The notes below the pieces were generated by a model. It had not been told where the DNA came from and did no database searches. It saw nothing but the letters and a program-made list of their open reading frames with translations. This document shows positions 1 to 10,278 of a stretch of 64,000 nt of DNA, piece after piece. The position numbers and the translations under genes are program-made. Numbering within the stretch: the first letter of the stretch is position 1; every line of letters begins with the position of its first letter. Source of the stretch: Aricia agestis (taxonomy: Eukaryota > Arthropoda > Insecta > Lepidoptera > Lycaenidae); the NCBI RefSeq assembly GCF_905147365.1, contig NC_056413.1, positions 16,211,501 through 16,275,500 on the forward strand, in the 5' to 3' direction.

Positions 1-1167
1 GCAACTAGGTTGCATTTCAATCTATGCCGCTAATTTTATTATATTAAGTTTAATTCCTTTATTTTGATAACAGATGCCGCTGCTTGGCGGCTACATCGCG
101 CTATAGCTAGCACGAAAATATTTGTTACAGGTATAAGGTGATTAATGGTATGAAACTATTTCCATTCACTCTCGCTCTTGGTGTTGTAGAGTTGTAGAGC
201 GATTTTAGTCCCAGGGTAGCCGTACAGACGGATGACGGATTTCGTGATGTTGTGCTCGAACAGAAGCGTCATTCTTCCACCAGTACAAGTGGAAACATAA
301 TAATTATTATTATTGTGAATTATAAATTATAAAAGTAGTATAGCATCACTAGGAACTGGGAAGGTTTTGAGCAATTATTATTGTTCGGAATCGTACATCC
401 TGCAAGCTTTCGTCATCATTCCACGCGAAAAACTTTCTTGTATGGGAGCCCCCCTTAAATAATATACTTTATTTTATTTTTAGTATTTGTTGTTATATCG
501 GCAATCACAATCTGTGAAAATTTCAGAAACGTGTTTTTTTTGGCCTTTTTTGCTCGTAATCAATAATAGTAACAGCGAGGCAGATGATAATTTCACGAAA
601 TCCTTAATTATATTTCTACTTTAATAATTATTAATAAAATTAAAATAAAGTAATTGTTAAAGGGGCTCCCATACAAAAAACACAATTTTTGTCTACTTTT
701 GCTAAGATAAAAAAAAAGATATAAACAATGAAATTTTTTGAAATCTCTATTAACAATATTATTAACTATTGTATATAGAATTTAAAACAATATACTTCTT
801 TGACATTATTATTTTTTTAAATATATTTTTCATCGGTCGAAAGTACCCAAATTTGAGGTTTTTCGAACCTTTAAAAATTCATATCTTTAAAAATATTAAC
901 TTTATCGTAAAAAGTCATGGGACCTTTTTTATTGGTATTTCAATAAGGAATATAAAAAAAAATTGTTCGGTTGAAAAATAACAATTCCTTGAAATTGTTT
1001 AAACAATGTTTGTTTGTGGCACCGGGTTGCGCCCTGGCAACATGCATTTATATCATCAGGAGGACAATTTGAAGAGGATCGCATTAAAAAAATTGAGGTG
1101 GAATAGTTTTCGGTACTCATGCGCCGACTCGTCCTAGTCTATTACTAAAGTTTCATTTTACTTGAAT
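1..1167. other. AT-rich DNA, no gene; traces of an interspersed repeat
   Basis: No supported coding region. Two places (about 440-460 and 660-680) carry the phrase GGGAGCCCC(C) in opposite orientations. The same phrase recurs near 20810, 20960 and 63620, so 360-680 is probably a decayed copy of that repeat family. The short open frames here are AT-rich and have no coding character. Confidence 0.4.
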
Positions 1168-1497
1168 TTTTGTTGGCGTGGCGCGGCTTGTGATATCACG
1201 CGCCGTGAGAAGGGGTGGCTCGTGCTCGCCTGTTTGCTCAAGCCGCGCCTTTGAAGTTACCGACTTTAATCGGATCGGGACGCGCCTGCACGAGCCGCGC
1301 CGCGCCACCCCTTCACACGGTAGCACGCGCCGTGAGAACGCAACCACGCCACCACTTTCTTCGGGCGCGTGGCTCGAGCTGGCGCGTGATATTAAACGCG
1401 CCTGCTCGAGCCAGCCCGAGCCACCCCTTCACACGGCGCGTGGCTCGAGTGGGCGCGGCGCGGCTTGCGATAATACGCGCCGTGAGAAGGCACCATT
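1168..1497. repeat. GC-rich internally repeated block
   Basis: A sharply bounded GC-rich island in AT-rich DNA. A motif of about 35 bp containing GCGCGGCTTG and CGCGCCGTGAGAA occurs near 1180 and again near 1456. CGCGCCGTGAGAA also occurs near 1327. The reverse-complement motif CCACCCCTTCACACGG occurs near 1306 and 1423. The mixture of direct and inverted copies fits a repetitive or foldback element better than coding DNA, although several frames stay open because stop codons are rare in GC-rich sequence. Confidence 0.5.
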
Positions 1498-1606
1498 ATA
1501 TAGCGAGTTTTGACGAGACATTTGACTATGATGTGACAAAAGATTTCCATATGTAAGATGATAACGAATTTTATTCGATGTTCATCATCTTTAGGTGTAC
1601 TGCCTT

Positions 1607-1612
1607 TTTATT
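1607..1612 (-). promoter_or_regulatory. Candidate poly(A) signal of the 2.4-5.1 kb gene
   Basis: The minus strand reads AATAAA here, about 830 bases beyond the stop codon of the gene ending at 2440. A second AATAAA lies at 1570-1575, and an ATTAAA variant lies near 1753. I saw no closer canonical signal. In AT-rich DNA this is weak evidence. Confidence 0.25.
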
Positions 1613-2439
1613 ATATAAATTTGCTAGCATAAAAAATGCAATGTAAGCTAGATAACCTTAAAAAATAGTAAATAGCAATACTCAAAGTATAAACTCTCTA
1701 AAAAAAATAAAGATTTTGATGAATTTAAAACAGAATACAACATTTTTGTAACTTTAATGTCTGACAGCAATAATTTGCAAACATTCAGATAATTATGCTG
1801 TAATTTCGAATATGTATAATAATTTAGCTTAAATTAACTACTTAAACATGGATTGTTTTGCAACCAAAATTTCATTACAATATTATCAATATGGGATAAT
1901 TAATAAATTGTTTAATAATAATCGTGTACCGTAATTTTACTGAATAGAAGCTAAAACCTATTGGGACCTAACTTAACTAATATTTGCAACTTAAACCCTA
2001 ATACAGATCACAGAGTTAGAAATCCAAGAACACCAATCCTCATACGTTTTGGATCAATTGCAGAAACTTTAGGGGAGTTTTCTGACTACGTAAGACAAAC
2101 TAAAGAAAAAGTGCTCAAATACTTGTTTGTCTAATAATTTAGAAATGTCATTAGCTTAAATTAAATTAGTTTAAATGTTGGAGTTGATATTCTTTAAATT
2201 GTTTGTATTAAAGTCATGATTGACCTGCCAGCCGATCTTTGTCTTGAAAAGTGCACACTCATTTTTTTTTGCAAAACTTTTTAAATTTTAAAATATCTTT
2301 TCGTGAAATTGCTTCAATTTATGCAATGAAATATGCCTAAAGTTTCCGCAACTGATTCACCACAACGTGACACAACAAAAGCGTAACTATCATGTACAGG
2401 TGACTAGAGCTAACACTTAGAAAATCTACATAATTACAG
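1613..2439 (-). other. Probable 3' untranslated region
   Basis: Sequence directly downstream of the stop codon of the minus-strand gene. It is AT-rich, without a recognised repeat, and ends near a candidate polyadenylation signal. Its assignment is inferred from position only. Confidence 0.35.
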
Positions 2440-3918
2440 TTAAGAGTCTAGGCTTTTGGAGTTCTTTAGCGAGCGCGTGCCGAACGGGCCCTTCTTTTTG
2501 ACCTTATCTGTGGGCGCGTAGGGCTCCTGGGTGAAGGTATTCTTAGGGATGGCGCCCGGGGAAGTCCCGCTTTCGGAGCTCATGGTGGCTGTACTGGAGG
2601 TGTCGCTAGCGCTGTTACAGACCGACAGCTCCTGACCAGGAACGGACACAATTTGCCCGATCTGCTTCTGCCGCACCAGGTTGATGCTTTGGCACACGTT
2701 CTTCATCTCCCCATCGGTGTCCTTCTTGTGGTATCTGGTGAGGGTGCCCGCCGAGCCCGCGGAGTGAGCTCGGTACATCGGAACGAACTGAGATTGGGGG
2801 TAGTACTGCATCTCCTGGCCGTGCGGCACCCAGGGGCCCATGGTGGATACTACTGGCGGGACGTGCGGCCACATCGGCATTTGAACCATGTGGGCTCCGT
2901 CTGCCATGGGTCCGAAGCCGGGCGCGACGGGCATGGGTCGCACTACGCCTACTGGGGTAGGTGCGGTGTGGGGCCGCATCGCCGGATGATGGTACTGCGC
3001 GTACTCCTCGCCCTCATACATCCTGGTACCCACCTGGGAGTAGTCCACGTTAGGGAACACGGTATGCGGGCCGCGTTGGAGATACGTGAACATGTGCTGC
3101 TGCGCCTGCTTCATGGCTACGTACTGCTGCAAATGTAACGCCGTCTGCTGCCTTTGCGTCGCCAGATCCGGCGGAGCATTGGTGTTGCCGTGGATGTAGT
3201 AGATGTGGGATTGGGAGCCGGTGCTGCCCGGGCTCTGCTTTTGAGTGTACTTGTTATCGACGACGTTGTTCTGAGGGTCCTGGTATTCCTCAGGCGGTGC
3301 GATGAACTTGGGTGGAGATGGCGGGGTCACCTGCTGCGACATGGGGTAGCTGATGATCTGCGCGATGTAGGGCTGCTGGGACTTGGCTGAGTGCGCCGGG
3401 CTGTGGGTCTGGAATGTGGGGTTGTAGGTGATCTGCGAAGCGTCGGAGTCGGACTGGTTCCCGTCCTCCTTCTGGATCGCTCGTTGGTTCTCGTTGGCCT
3501 CGTTTTTCTTCGGTTTCTGATTGTAGGGCGCGACCTTGGGGTTGCTCTTCCAGTTGGCGCCGGCGCTCTGGGGCCGCTTGACGGGGGACTTGGTGGGGTC
3601 CTGCCAGTCCCCGTTGGTCGGTCGGACGTCAGGCGGGTGGTGGGACTGGGCGCTGTGTGCTCGGCGCGTCGGCGGGGACATACCTTCGGGGACGTGCTGC
3701 TGCCGGTAGCACCTCCTGACGGCCCCGGGGCTGTTCTGCCTGTCCGGCGCGTGAGGTGCCGGTCTCTGCATTCTCCGCCGGGCGGGAGTGTTGGGGCTGG
3801 ACTGAGAACACGACGACTGCGTGGACTGCGACGCCGACCGCCATTGGTCTATCAGTTTCCTTCTTCTCTCCTTCTCTATTTGCACTTCTGTCTCGCTCGA
3901 CGAGTCGTAATCTTTACC
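2440..3918 (-). CDS. Terminal coding exon of an unidentified disordered Gln/Pro/Ser-rich protein
   Basis: Reads GKDYDSSSETEVQIEKERRR onward for 492 codons to TAA at 2442-2440. The 5' edge is a splice acceptor (pyrimidine/AT-rich tract, then CAG) at 3920-3919, and the frame joins the upstream exon in phase 0. The first 40 residues are charged and probably helical (EKERRRKLIDQW). The rest is low-complexity: Ser/Gln, Pro/Arg, His, and a Met/Pro/Trp/Tyr-rich stretch around residues 330-375. HSA/RP-type phosphosite-like motifs recur (RRAHSAQS, KRPQSAG, YRAHSAGSAG, RPHTAP). The C-terminus is basic and ends LKNSKSLDS. No enzymatic domain, signal peptide or membrane segment is visible. GC content and codon use are far above the surrounding repeats, as for a conserved gene. 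The long length without stops, matched splice phases and biased composition make it a real exon. I do not recognise the family; a cytoskeletal or scaffold role would be a guess. Confidence 0.85.
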   Translation of the reverse strand, partial: GKDYDSSSETEVQIEKERRRKLIDQWRSASQSTQSSCSQSSPNTPARRRMQRPAPHAPDRQNSPGAVRRCYRQQHVPEGMSPPTRRAHSAQSHHPPDVRPTNGDWQDPTKSPVKRPQSAGANWKSNPKVAPYNQKPKKNEANENQRAIQKEDGNQSDSDASQITYNPTFQTHSPAHSAKSQQPYIAQIISYPMSQQVTPPSPPKFIAPPEEYQDPQNNVVDNKYTQKQSPGSTGSQSHIYYIHGNTNAPPDLATQRQQTALHLQQYVAMKQAQQHMFTYLQRGPHTVFPNVDYSQVGTRMYEGEEYAQYHHPAMRPHTAPTPVGVVRPMPVAPGFGPMADGAHMVQMPMWPHVPPVVSTMGPWVPHGQEMQYYPQSQFVPMYRAHSAGSAGTLTRYHKKDTDGEMKNVCQSINLVRQKQIGQIVSVPGQELSVCNSASDTSSTATMSSESGTSPGAIPKNTFTQEPYAPTDKVKKKGPFGTRSLKNSKSLDS

Positions 3919-4043
3919 CTGCGCACAAGAAAATTATTTTTTTTTCAAGTATGTAGTATAGTATAGGTAACTACAGTTAAATAAATTTATATTTATTTTT
4001 ATTTATTGTTATTTAAATATGGATTCCAGTACATACTTCCTAC

Positions 4044-4101
4044 CTTTTCAATTTTCTCGTCCAGCATTTTGAAGAAATCTTGCATACTGGCAGACACCTC
4101 A
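4044..4101 (-). CDS. Internal coding exon of the same gene (58 bp)
   Basis: Minus strand: acceptor TTATTACAG, exon T-GAG-GTG-TCT..., donor AAG|GTAGGAAGTATG. The first T completes a codon begun in the upstream exon (GT+T = Val). The 19 whole codons read EVSASMQDFFKMLDEKIEK, and the exon ends exactly on a codon, matching the phase-0 start of the next exon at 3918. The peptide looks amphipathic-helical, and it continues the charged segment at the start of the terminal exon. Too short to be found as an isolated ORF; supported by consensus splice sites and phase agreement on both sides. Confidence 0.8.
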
Positions 4102-4149
4102 CTGTAATAATTTAAAAGAAATTGTAAATATCTTTAAAAATAATAAAAC

Positions 4150-4275
4150 GAAAGGGGTGTTTTGGCGTGTGGATGCCATGTGTCACTGTGAATTCAGAGT
4201 CAGCATTTTACATTGACAGAAGTTAGTGTCAAAATGTTTAAATTGACAGATTTTGACCACGTGCCAAAGCATCCT
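4150..4275. repeat. Possible decayed palindromic MITE in an intron
   Basis: The left flank GTGTTTTGGCGTGTGGATGC and the right flank CCACGTGCCAAAGCATCC are imperfect inverted copies. They enclose a centre with paired TTGACAG motifs. It lies in the intron between the 121-bp and 58-bp exons of the minus-strand gene. No clear target duplication. Confidence 0.3.
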
Positions 4276-4944
4276 TGTAACTCTGTATGTTTACGTAATA
4301 GTTCAAAGTTAACACTTTGAGGATAAAGTTGATCGCGTTATTAGAGGCAAATATAATTAATATTACAGTCAATAACAATTATTAGGAGCGCCTTTTATGG
4401 GCCGTTAAGGAAAGCGATTGAAAAGTTTACAAGTTCGTGTTACCTATAGTTGGGTATTAGGGACCTTATATTGATGTTCTCGTTTGTTTTATTGAAAATC
4501 TAGAGATTGTGACGATAGAGTGGTAAGAGAGTGAGAAAGAGAAGAGACTTAGTAGTATTTTTATAGTAATTTTAAAAAAAGGGGATTAAAGTTTGTATGG
4601 AAGTCATATTTAATATAAAAAAATCATTCTTTAGTAAAAATAGGGGATGAAATTTTGTTCAGCGATTATTCCGCCTGACATTGACTTATAAACGTATATC
4701 TTCCAACCTAGTCCTTATCCATCCACGGTCCACCATCGAAGTTTGAGAATTTTAAATTCCAACTTAAATTAGGTTGTATAGACTATAGAAAATATTAAAA
4801 TATTTTGCTTAAATATCCCCCCCTCCCCTTTTTACCCCTGATTTTCTGTATGAGAAGGGCGGCGAAAATATTCTTTGCCCGCAGCGGCTAAATAGCTTGA
4901 TCGGGCCCTGCATGAACAGTATGTTTTATCTCTTTTATGCTTAC

Positions 4945-5065
4945 ACAGTGTTGGGCTGCGCGTTGAGGGGCAGTATGTGCTTGGTGTTGTCCTCCTCCTC
5001 CGTGTCGTCGGCGGGCCCCGAGCCTGCGTTACCCTCCTCCTCATCTGCTTCTTTGTCCGCAGCGC
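4945..5065 (-). CDS. Acidic coding exon of the same gene (121 bp)
   Basis: Minus strand: acceptor TATCCACCAG at the 5' edge, then two bases completing a codon, then 39 codons rich in Asp/Glu (AADKEADEEEGNAGSGPADD at the start, then TEEEDNTKHILPLNAQPNT). It ends with GT followed by donor GTAAGC. GT plus the T that opens the exon at 4101 gives Val, so the phase matches. If the donor were not used, the frame would stop at once with TAA, giving a possible alternative end. The alternative Arg-rich frame over the same bases does not match the next exon's phase. The exon upstream of 5065 was not found; lepidopteran introns can be long, or it lies outside the window. Confidence 0.72.
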
Positions 5066-5352
5066 CTGGTGGATACAAAAAAATTTTAGAATAACATGAA
5101 ACTAGTATATTTGTATGATTCCAAAATGTTCAATTTTGTAATAATACTTTAAATTGCCGATCCGGGCATCCGTATGGAGACAGCATTTTTTTGAGTTCCC
5201 AGCATTGTTCTCATAGAAAAAGTTGTTCATTTTGACGGGCTCTTTTGGTGGTTTTTAGGATAACGGTGTTTACACTAACACATAGTATTATCATAAGTCA
5301 TGACTAATAGGAGCGAAGGGCGAAACTATAATATTATCACGATAATAATAGT

Positions 5353-5946
5353 TTGACAAAAAAATATGAATCTTCACAAAAGGAAATACAGGCACATATA
5401 TTGGCAATGGATGATTTGCTTGAAGTAACTCGATACAATGAGGAGCGTGTTCATTCTTTATTGAGACTTAACATTTCCTCACTTCAGGCGGATCATTCAG
5501 TTTCTAATATGTCATATATATGTTCCACTGAGAAGGCACATACTGAAAGCCAATCAAATATTAGGTTATTTAGTGATGAGTTAGGACAGACCTTAGGAAC
5601 TTATTTAAGTAGAATATGCAAAGGACAGGCAGTTTCTAATATTTGTATGCCCGGAGCCACTTATAAGGATATAGTACAAAGGGCACTAACTGAAAAATAT
5701 TGCCCTAACACAACACTTATTATACTAGTTGGAAGAAGAGGGAAATTAAACAAATACCAAATGACAGTACTTTTAGAAAAAAAATTGGTATTGTTTACTT
5801 TACCTTATATAAAAATGTTGCCACGAACTAATATGGAAGAAAATGTATGTAGGTATAAGTTAAACAGCCTATTTAATGCTGTAAATAACAATTGTATAGT
5901 TAATAATGATCCACAACCACAAAAATGTTGTGTTCTTTTAATATAA
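5353..5946 (+). pseudogene. LINE ORF1 remnant, esterase (SGNH-like) type
   Basis: An open frame of 197 codons without a true ATG start, so N-terminally truncated. The middle reads LFSDELGQTLG ... SNICMPGATYKDI ... TTLIILVGRRGKLNK. This spacing resembles the block I (GDSxG-like), block II and block III (GxND-like) layout of the SGNH esterase domain known in CR1-type ORF1 proteins. The catalytic Ser and the Asn/Asp positions are not conserved (SDELG, VGRRG), so it would be inactive. The esterase assignment is inferred from layout. Linkage to the RT downstream supports a LINE origin. Confidence 0.5.
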
Positions 5947-6804
5947 ATTGTGATAATAACTTAGAGGAAAAGCTTGTATTTATTCCTGTGAATACTAAAC
6001 GCATTGAGAAGTTTAGAAATAATCTAAGTTCAAGTATTCAATTATTGAATGGGTCGAATAGCTCAGATGAAGCTTTTAATAAATTATTTAAGATAATAAG
6101 AACCCAATTTAACAGTGTGTTTACTTCAGTAACGGTTAGAAACAATAAAAAAATGAAAAATAATTTTACTAAATGGGCGACTGCAGGAATTAAAATAAGC
6201 AGGCAAAGATTGTATAATCTGTATGAAGAAAAATGTTTTAATAATAGTGTAGCATTTAAAGAATACGTTAAAAACTATTCTAAAACTTTTAGAAAAGTTT
6301 GCAAATCTGCTAAGGCTATGTACATAAAGAAAAAGATTAAAAATTCCAAAAATAAAATTAAAACTACTTGGAAGGTAATAGCTGGTGAGACTGGAAACGT
6401 CACCTGTCGTAGCTCGGATTTTCAACTGTATTTTGAAAATAAAAAAAATTACCAATGATCTAGAAGTTGCGACGGCCTTTGAAAAATTCTTTGCTGACAT
6501 TCCGGTCTCAACTACGAAAAACTTAAACTCCTCACCTGCAGCTGCCGAAAAACTACTCAAAGATAATGTAAAGGAATGTAATGTCAATTTTAAGTTTAGA
6601 GAGATTGACCCCAAAGACATTATTGATACTTTTAAATTATTAAACATTAAGAATACCACCGATCTTTGGGGCTTGTCTACAAAAATGATTAAATCAGTAA
6701 TTGACATCATAGCTCCTCATCTAGCAATGATTTTGAATAACTGTATAGAGAATGGTGTTTTTCCTGACTTAATGAAGCACAGCAAGGTTATACGGTTTAT
6801 TTAA
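5947..6804 (+). pseudogene. LINE ORF2 linker and RT N-terminal region (frameshifted)
   Basis: Two overlapping frames (to 6458, and 6385-6804) together read the basic linker typical of Jockey/CR1 ORF2: KWATAGIKISRQRLYNLYEE, then a Lys-rich segment ending TTWKVIAGETG. Next come FEKFFADIPV and DLWGLSTKMIKSVIDIIAPH, the region before RT motif 1. A frameshift near 6460 separates the frames, and another near 6800 interrupts the reading before GIKSDPTNYRPISILPTLSK. Confidence 0.75.
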
Positions 6805-7517
6805 AGCGGGAATTAAGTCTGATCCGACAAATTACAGACCTATATCGATTTTACCGACTCTTAGCAAAATATTTGAAAAAATAATTTTAAAACAGCTATT
6901 GGTATACTTTAATTCAAATAATTTATTACACGAAAATCAATACGGTTTTACTAAGGGTCGTTCCACAACGGATGCTGGTATAGGTCTTCTATGTAGTATA
7001 TATGAAGCTTGGGAGGGATCGCAGGATGCCTTAGGTGTCTTCTGTGACCTCTCTAAGGCCTTCGACTGTGTCGAGCATGCTACATTGATTAGGAAATTAC
7101 ACCACTATGGCATAAGGGACTCAGCACTCAACCTTTTGACATCTTACCTCAAAAATAGGACTCAAAGTTTAAAGAAAAGAAGAGAAAAGTTTAAAGAAAT
7201 TGGTATTCTGACAGTAGCTTCTCAATACATTTTGGATAATGTAATACATGTTAGAAAAAATATATGTAAATTTAAAGCCAAAGGTGACATTCATTGTAGA
7301 AATACCAGAAATAAGTACAAGCTAGATTTGCCAGTGATCAGACTTAGTAAAGTCAGTAAATCTTTTAAAGGTCAATGTATACGCCTTTTCAATAAAATCC
7401 CAGAAAACGTCCAAAATCTTCCCATTAATAAATTTAAGAAAGTAGTCAAAGAGCGTTTGTGTGCCAAAGCCAATTATAAGGTCAATGATTTCATAAACGA
7501 TGGCACATCTTGGGAGT
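6805..7517 (+). pseudogene. Reverse transcriptase fragment with internal deletion
   Basis: Begins with TNYRPISILPTLSKIFEK (RT motif), then QYGFTKGRSTTDA, then GVFCDLSKAFDCVEHATLIR, which contains the first catalytic Asp motif (motif A). After SYLKNRTQS the reading jumps directly to KRREKFKEIGILTVASQYIL and the C-terminal tail VVKERLCAKANYKVNDFIND. The FADD catalytic box and the thumb are therefore missing, although the frame stays open across the join. The deletion removes catalytic activity. Flanked downstream by the LINE 3' UTR. Confidence 0.88.
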
Positions 7518-7819
7518 AGGATGGCTGCTTACAAGGCTACTTCTACATTATTGTACATGACTTACTATGTATGTATGTTGACATTGTATAATTTTAAGTT
7601 ACAGCATTGTAAATTTTATTTTAAAAGATTATTTTTTTTACCTCACTTTTTTTTGGTAAAAAAAGTGGGCCCCGTGCGAGTTTCTTACGCCGGTTCTTCT
7701 CGCCGGGATAGTTCCCGAACCGGTGGTAGGCACCGTAGCTAATATTAACATTCTGAAATTATTTTCTTAAAGTCTACTCAGAAATAAAACATTTTTTTAT
7801 TTTTTTTTATTTTTATTTT

Positions 7820-8060
7820 TATAACACTATAAGGAAAGAAGAACGAACAAGAACAGAGGAAAATGTGGAAAAAATGAGAAATATTATTCAAAAGGGCTTA
7901 TCTCATGAACTACTGGAGGATTTTTTTGGTCTTTGGCACAGAGAGAAAGTAGAACACGTGAAGGATCATAGGCTATTTTTTGTGGGCTAATTTATCTTTG
8001 AAATTCTTAACATACGCGGGCGAAGCTACGCGGAACGCCTATGTCTGTTATAGCTGGGCT
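7820..8060. repeat. Fragment of a Helitron-type repeat
   Basis: AGGAAAATGTGGAAAAAATG, AAAGGGCTTATCTCATGAAC and GGATCATAGGCTAT match phrases inside the repeat at 23776-24324. The copy is partial and diverged, and the 3' end GCGGGCGAAGCTACGCGG is recognisable without a clean CTAG terminus. Confidence 0.45.
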
Positions 8061-8740
8061 TCAACTGGGCAGTTGGGCAGGTATAATTACTGATATCGGA
8101 TGATGTTAGAGAATCCGTCGTTTCCCGCCCAAGGCGCCCTATGTCTAGACGATTTCGGCAGAAACGCTTTGATACTGGTTTTTCTTTAAAGAAGGCAGGT
8201 CGCTGTAGTCCTGACGTCTCTGCGACCCTATCTATATATATATATATGAGGATCTATTGTGACTCCATCGCACTAGAGTATCATCCCCAACCCAATACTG
8301 CTCATAAATTGAACGATATGGTTGGGGTTGGTGCCACGAATATATTGGGGTAGTGTAGTTATATATTTCAGGTATATTGAGTTGAAATATAAAGGGAATG
8401 GTAGCCATTTTGAAGGGCTTGGAAAGTTTTAAATGAAGTTACTGAACGGTGAGCTGAATACATTTAAAAGAGTTAAGAAAGTCAGTTTGTCAGGCAATGC
8501 TGATTGTAGTGAAACGTATATTAAGATCTTAAGTTTGGGAGAGGACATAAGATGATTTACTATTCAGAAAATATCACGATAAAAGCTTTTTTGTGCAAAC
8601 AAAGTTGCAAACAATATCTAGTAAAATATTATAAGTAACTGTCATACATTTACTGTCATGGCTACTTTAGGTGAGAAAAAAAAAACCGTACACAGTATAA
8701 AATAAAGTACAAATATATAAAATTATCTCTAAGTATAAAT
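8061..8740. other. No gene or clear repeat recognised
   Basis: AT-rich sequence with one short TA run near 8232. A 70-codon frame at 8141-8353 has no similarity that I can see and no coding bias. Confidence 0.3.
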
Positions 8741-8745
8741 AAAAA

Positions 8746-9150
8746 AGAATAGAATAGAATAGAATAGAATAGAATAGAATAGAATAGAATAGAATAGAAT
8801 AGAATAGAATAGAATAGAATAGAATAGAATAGAATAGAATAGAATAGAATAGAATAGAATAGAATAGAATAGAATAGAATAGAATAGAATAGAATAGAAT
8901 AGAATAGAATAGAATAGAATAGAATAGAATAGAATAGAATAGAATAGAATAGAATAGAATAGAATAGAATAGAATAGAATAGAATAGAATAGGAATAGAA
9001 TAGAATAGAATAGAATAGACTAGAATAGAATAGAATAGAATATAATGGAATGGAATGGAATGGAATGGAATGGAATGGAATGGAATGGAATGGAATGGAA
9101 CGGAACGGAACGGAACTGAACGGAACGGAACAGAACCGAACAGAACAGAA
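8746..9150. repeat. Pentanucleotide array (AGAAT)n grading to (GGAAT)n and (CGGAA)n
   Basis: About 295 bp of nearly perfect AGAAT units (8746-9041, with one inserted G near 8992 and a few point changes). These are followed by about 55 bp of GGAAT units (9046-9098) and about 50 bp of CGGAA/CAGAAC units (9099-9150). The long frames on the minus strand (Tyr-Ser-Ile-Leu-Phe repeats) are artefacts of the stop-free repeat. Confidence 0.97.
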
Positions 9151-9159
9151 TAGATATTA

Positions 9160-9765
9160 TTTTCGTAAAGTACAAAGTACAATTGCCTGAAATCTTAACG
9201 TACAATACTTTATAATAAAGTACGGGCGGCAACCCTAGGTACAGCCTGCCCTACCAGTTCTATTAAAAACAAACTTTTCTGTTAGTTACAATTAGTCACA
9301 GTATAGTTTTCCATTTTTTATCGGCAAAGGTTCTTTACCGTGTCCGTTATATCTACCCACAGCCTATATTCGCTATAAAATTTTACTATCTCCTAAACAT
9401 GCCTATCGCAAATCGATATGTAGGTCACTGGGACAGCTTATTATATTATTATTTAATGTAATTTACCTTTATATACAAGACCAATAAGGGGCCGTCAAAT
9501 TAAATAAAGATTTTATAAAGCTCAGGTGCGTACACACTGTGCCAACATTTTACAAGGCCTTATAAATTTAGCTATGAAATTATCCCATATTCACATACTT
9601 TAAGTAGGTCAGAAAAATCTCTTGTTTGAATAAATCGTGCAAAAAAAGAGAAAGGCTTCAATTTATTAAAATCAAAATTGTAAACAAACCTGTGCAGTCT
9701 ACAGCTGATATGGCCTACAAAATTACAATGGTACAAATATACATTTTACATTATTAGTCGTGCAA
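9160..9765. other. No gene recognised
   Basis: AT-rich spacer between the pentanucleotide array and a Helitron. No ORF with coding character and no repeat that recurs in the window. Confidence 0.3.
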
Positions 9766-10003
9766 TCCATACTAATATTATAAATGCGAAAGTGTGTCTG
9801 TCTGTCTGTCCGTCCGCCTGTCTGTCTGTCTGTCTGTCTCCTCTTCACGCCCAACTGAACCGCTGAACCGATTTTGCTGAAATTTGGCATGGAGATAGTT
9901 TAAGTCCCGGGAAAGGACATAGGATACTTTTCGTCGCGGAAAAATGTACGGTTCCCGCGCGATAAACGAGTTTTGGCGCAACGGAGTTGCGGGCGACATC
10001 TAG
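9766..10003 (+). mobile_element. Non-autonomous Helitron, (GTCT)n-containing lepidopteran type, complete
   Basis: Starts TCCATACTAATATTATAAAT and ends CTAG, flanked by A (9765) and T (10004): the Helitron signature of insertion between A and T without target duplication. A 3' hairpin CGCAAC-GGA-GTTGCG lies at 9977-9991, nine bases before CTAG. The body holds a GTCT/GTCC microsatellite (9794-9840), then the phrase CGAACCGATTTTGCTGAAAT in near-exact form. No ORF; depends on a helicase supplied elsewhere. The same family recurs near 10735, 16068, 22150, 25190, 39354, 47270 and 49755. The family resembles the lepidopteran element described as lep1 (from memory). Confidence 0.88.
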
Positions 10004-10278
10004 TAAAAGAAATAATGTGCAAGAAGATTGTGTTTTGTTAGTATAAAGAAAAAGTAACATGTTAATTTGATCGGGTTTATAGTTTTTGTTACTTGCTACG
10101 CTACGCAAAGCTACGCAGTAAACTGTAAAGGCTGTTATCTCGGATACAATACACCTCATGTGTTGTATGACGCAGCTTCAGCTAATTGTTACGTCGTTAA
10201 TTGTTATTAATTATGCACGAACACGTAACAAGGTGTTATAAGATACGCGATGCTAGGCAACCACAGTTGTGATAATAA

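Larger units (their letters stand above)
5349..7800 (+). mobile_element. Degenerate Jockey/CR1-type non-LTR retrotransposon (LINE)
   Basis: About 2.4 kb with, in order, an ORF1 esterase-like remnant, the endonuclease-RT linker, RT fingers and palm, an internal deletion, the ORF2 C-terminus, and a 3' UTR ending in an A/T-rich tail. The 3' UTR contains GTGCGAGTTTCTTACGCCGG and TTCTTCTCGCCGGGATAG, a phrase common at the 3' end of lepidopteran LINEs. The apurinic endonuclease domain is not recognisable. At least two frameshifts (near 6460 and 6800) and a loss inside RT make it inactive. It lies just upstream of the minus-strand gene's 121-bp exon, in opposite orientation. Confidence 0.85.

Noticed and set aside
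2653..3966. Several plus-strand and other-frame ORFs opposite the terminal exon
   Set aside because: Shadow frames of the GC-rich minus-strand exon; compositions are Val/Leu/Arg-rich without domains, and they do not match splice phases.
4832..5044. Arg-rich minus-strand frame over the 121-bp exon
   Set aside because: Its phase does not join the downstream 58-bp exon; the acidic frame over the same bases does.
8667..9232. Long minus-strand frames of Tyr-Ser-Ile-Leu-Phe repeats
   Set aside because: They are translations of the (AGAAT)n microsatellite, which has no stop in these frames; not genes.
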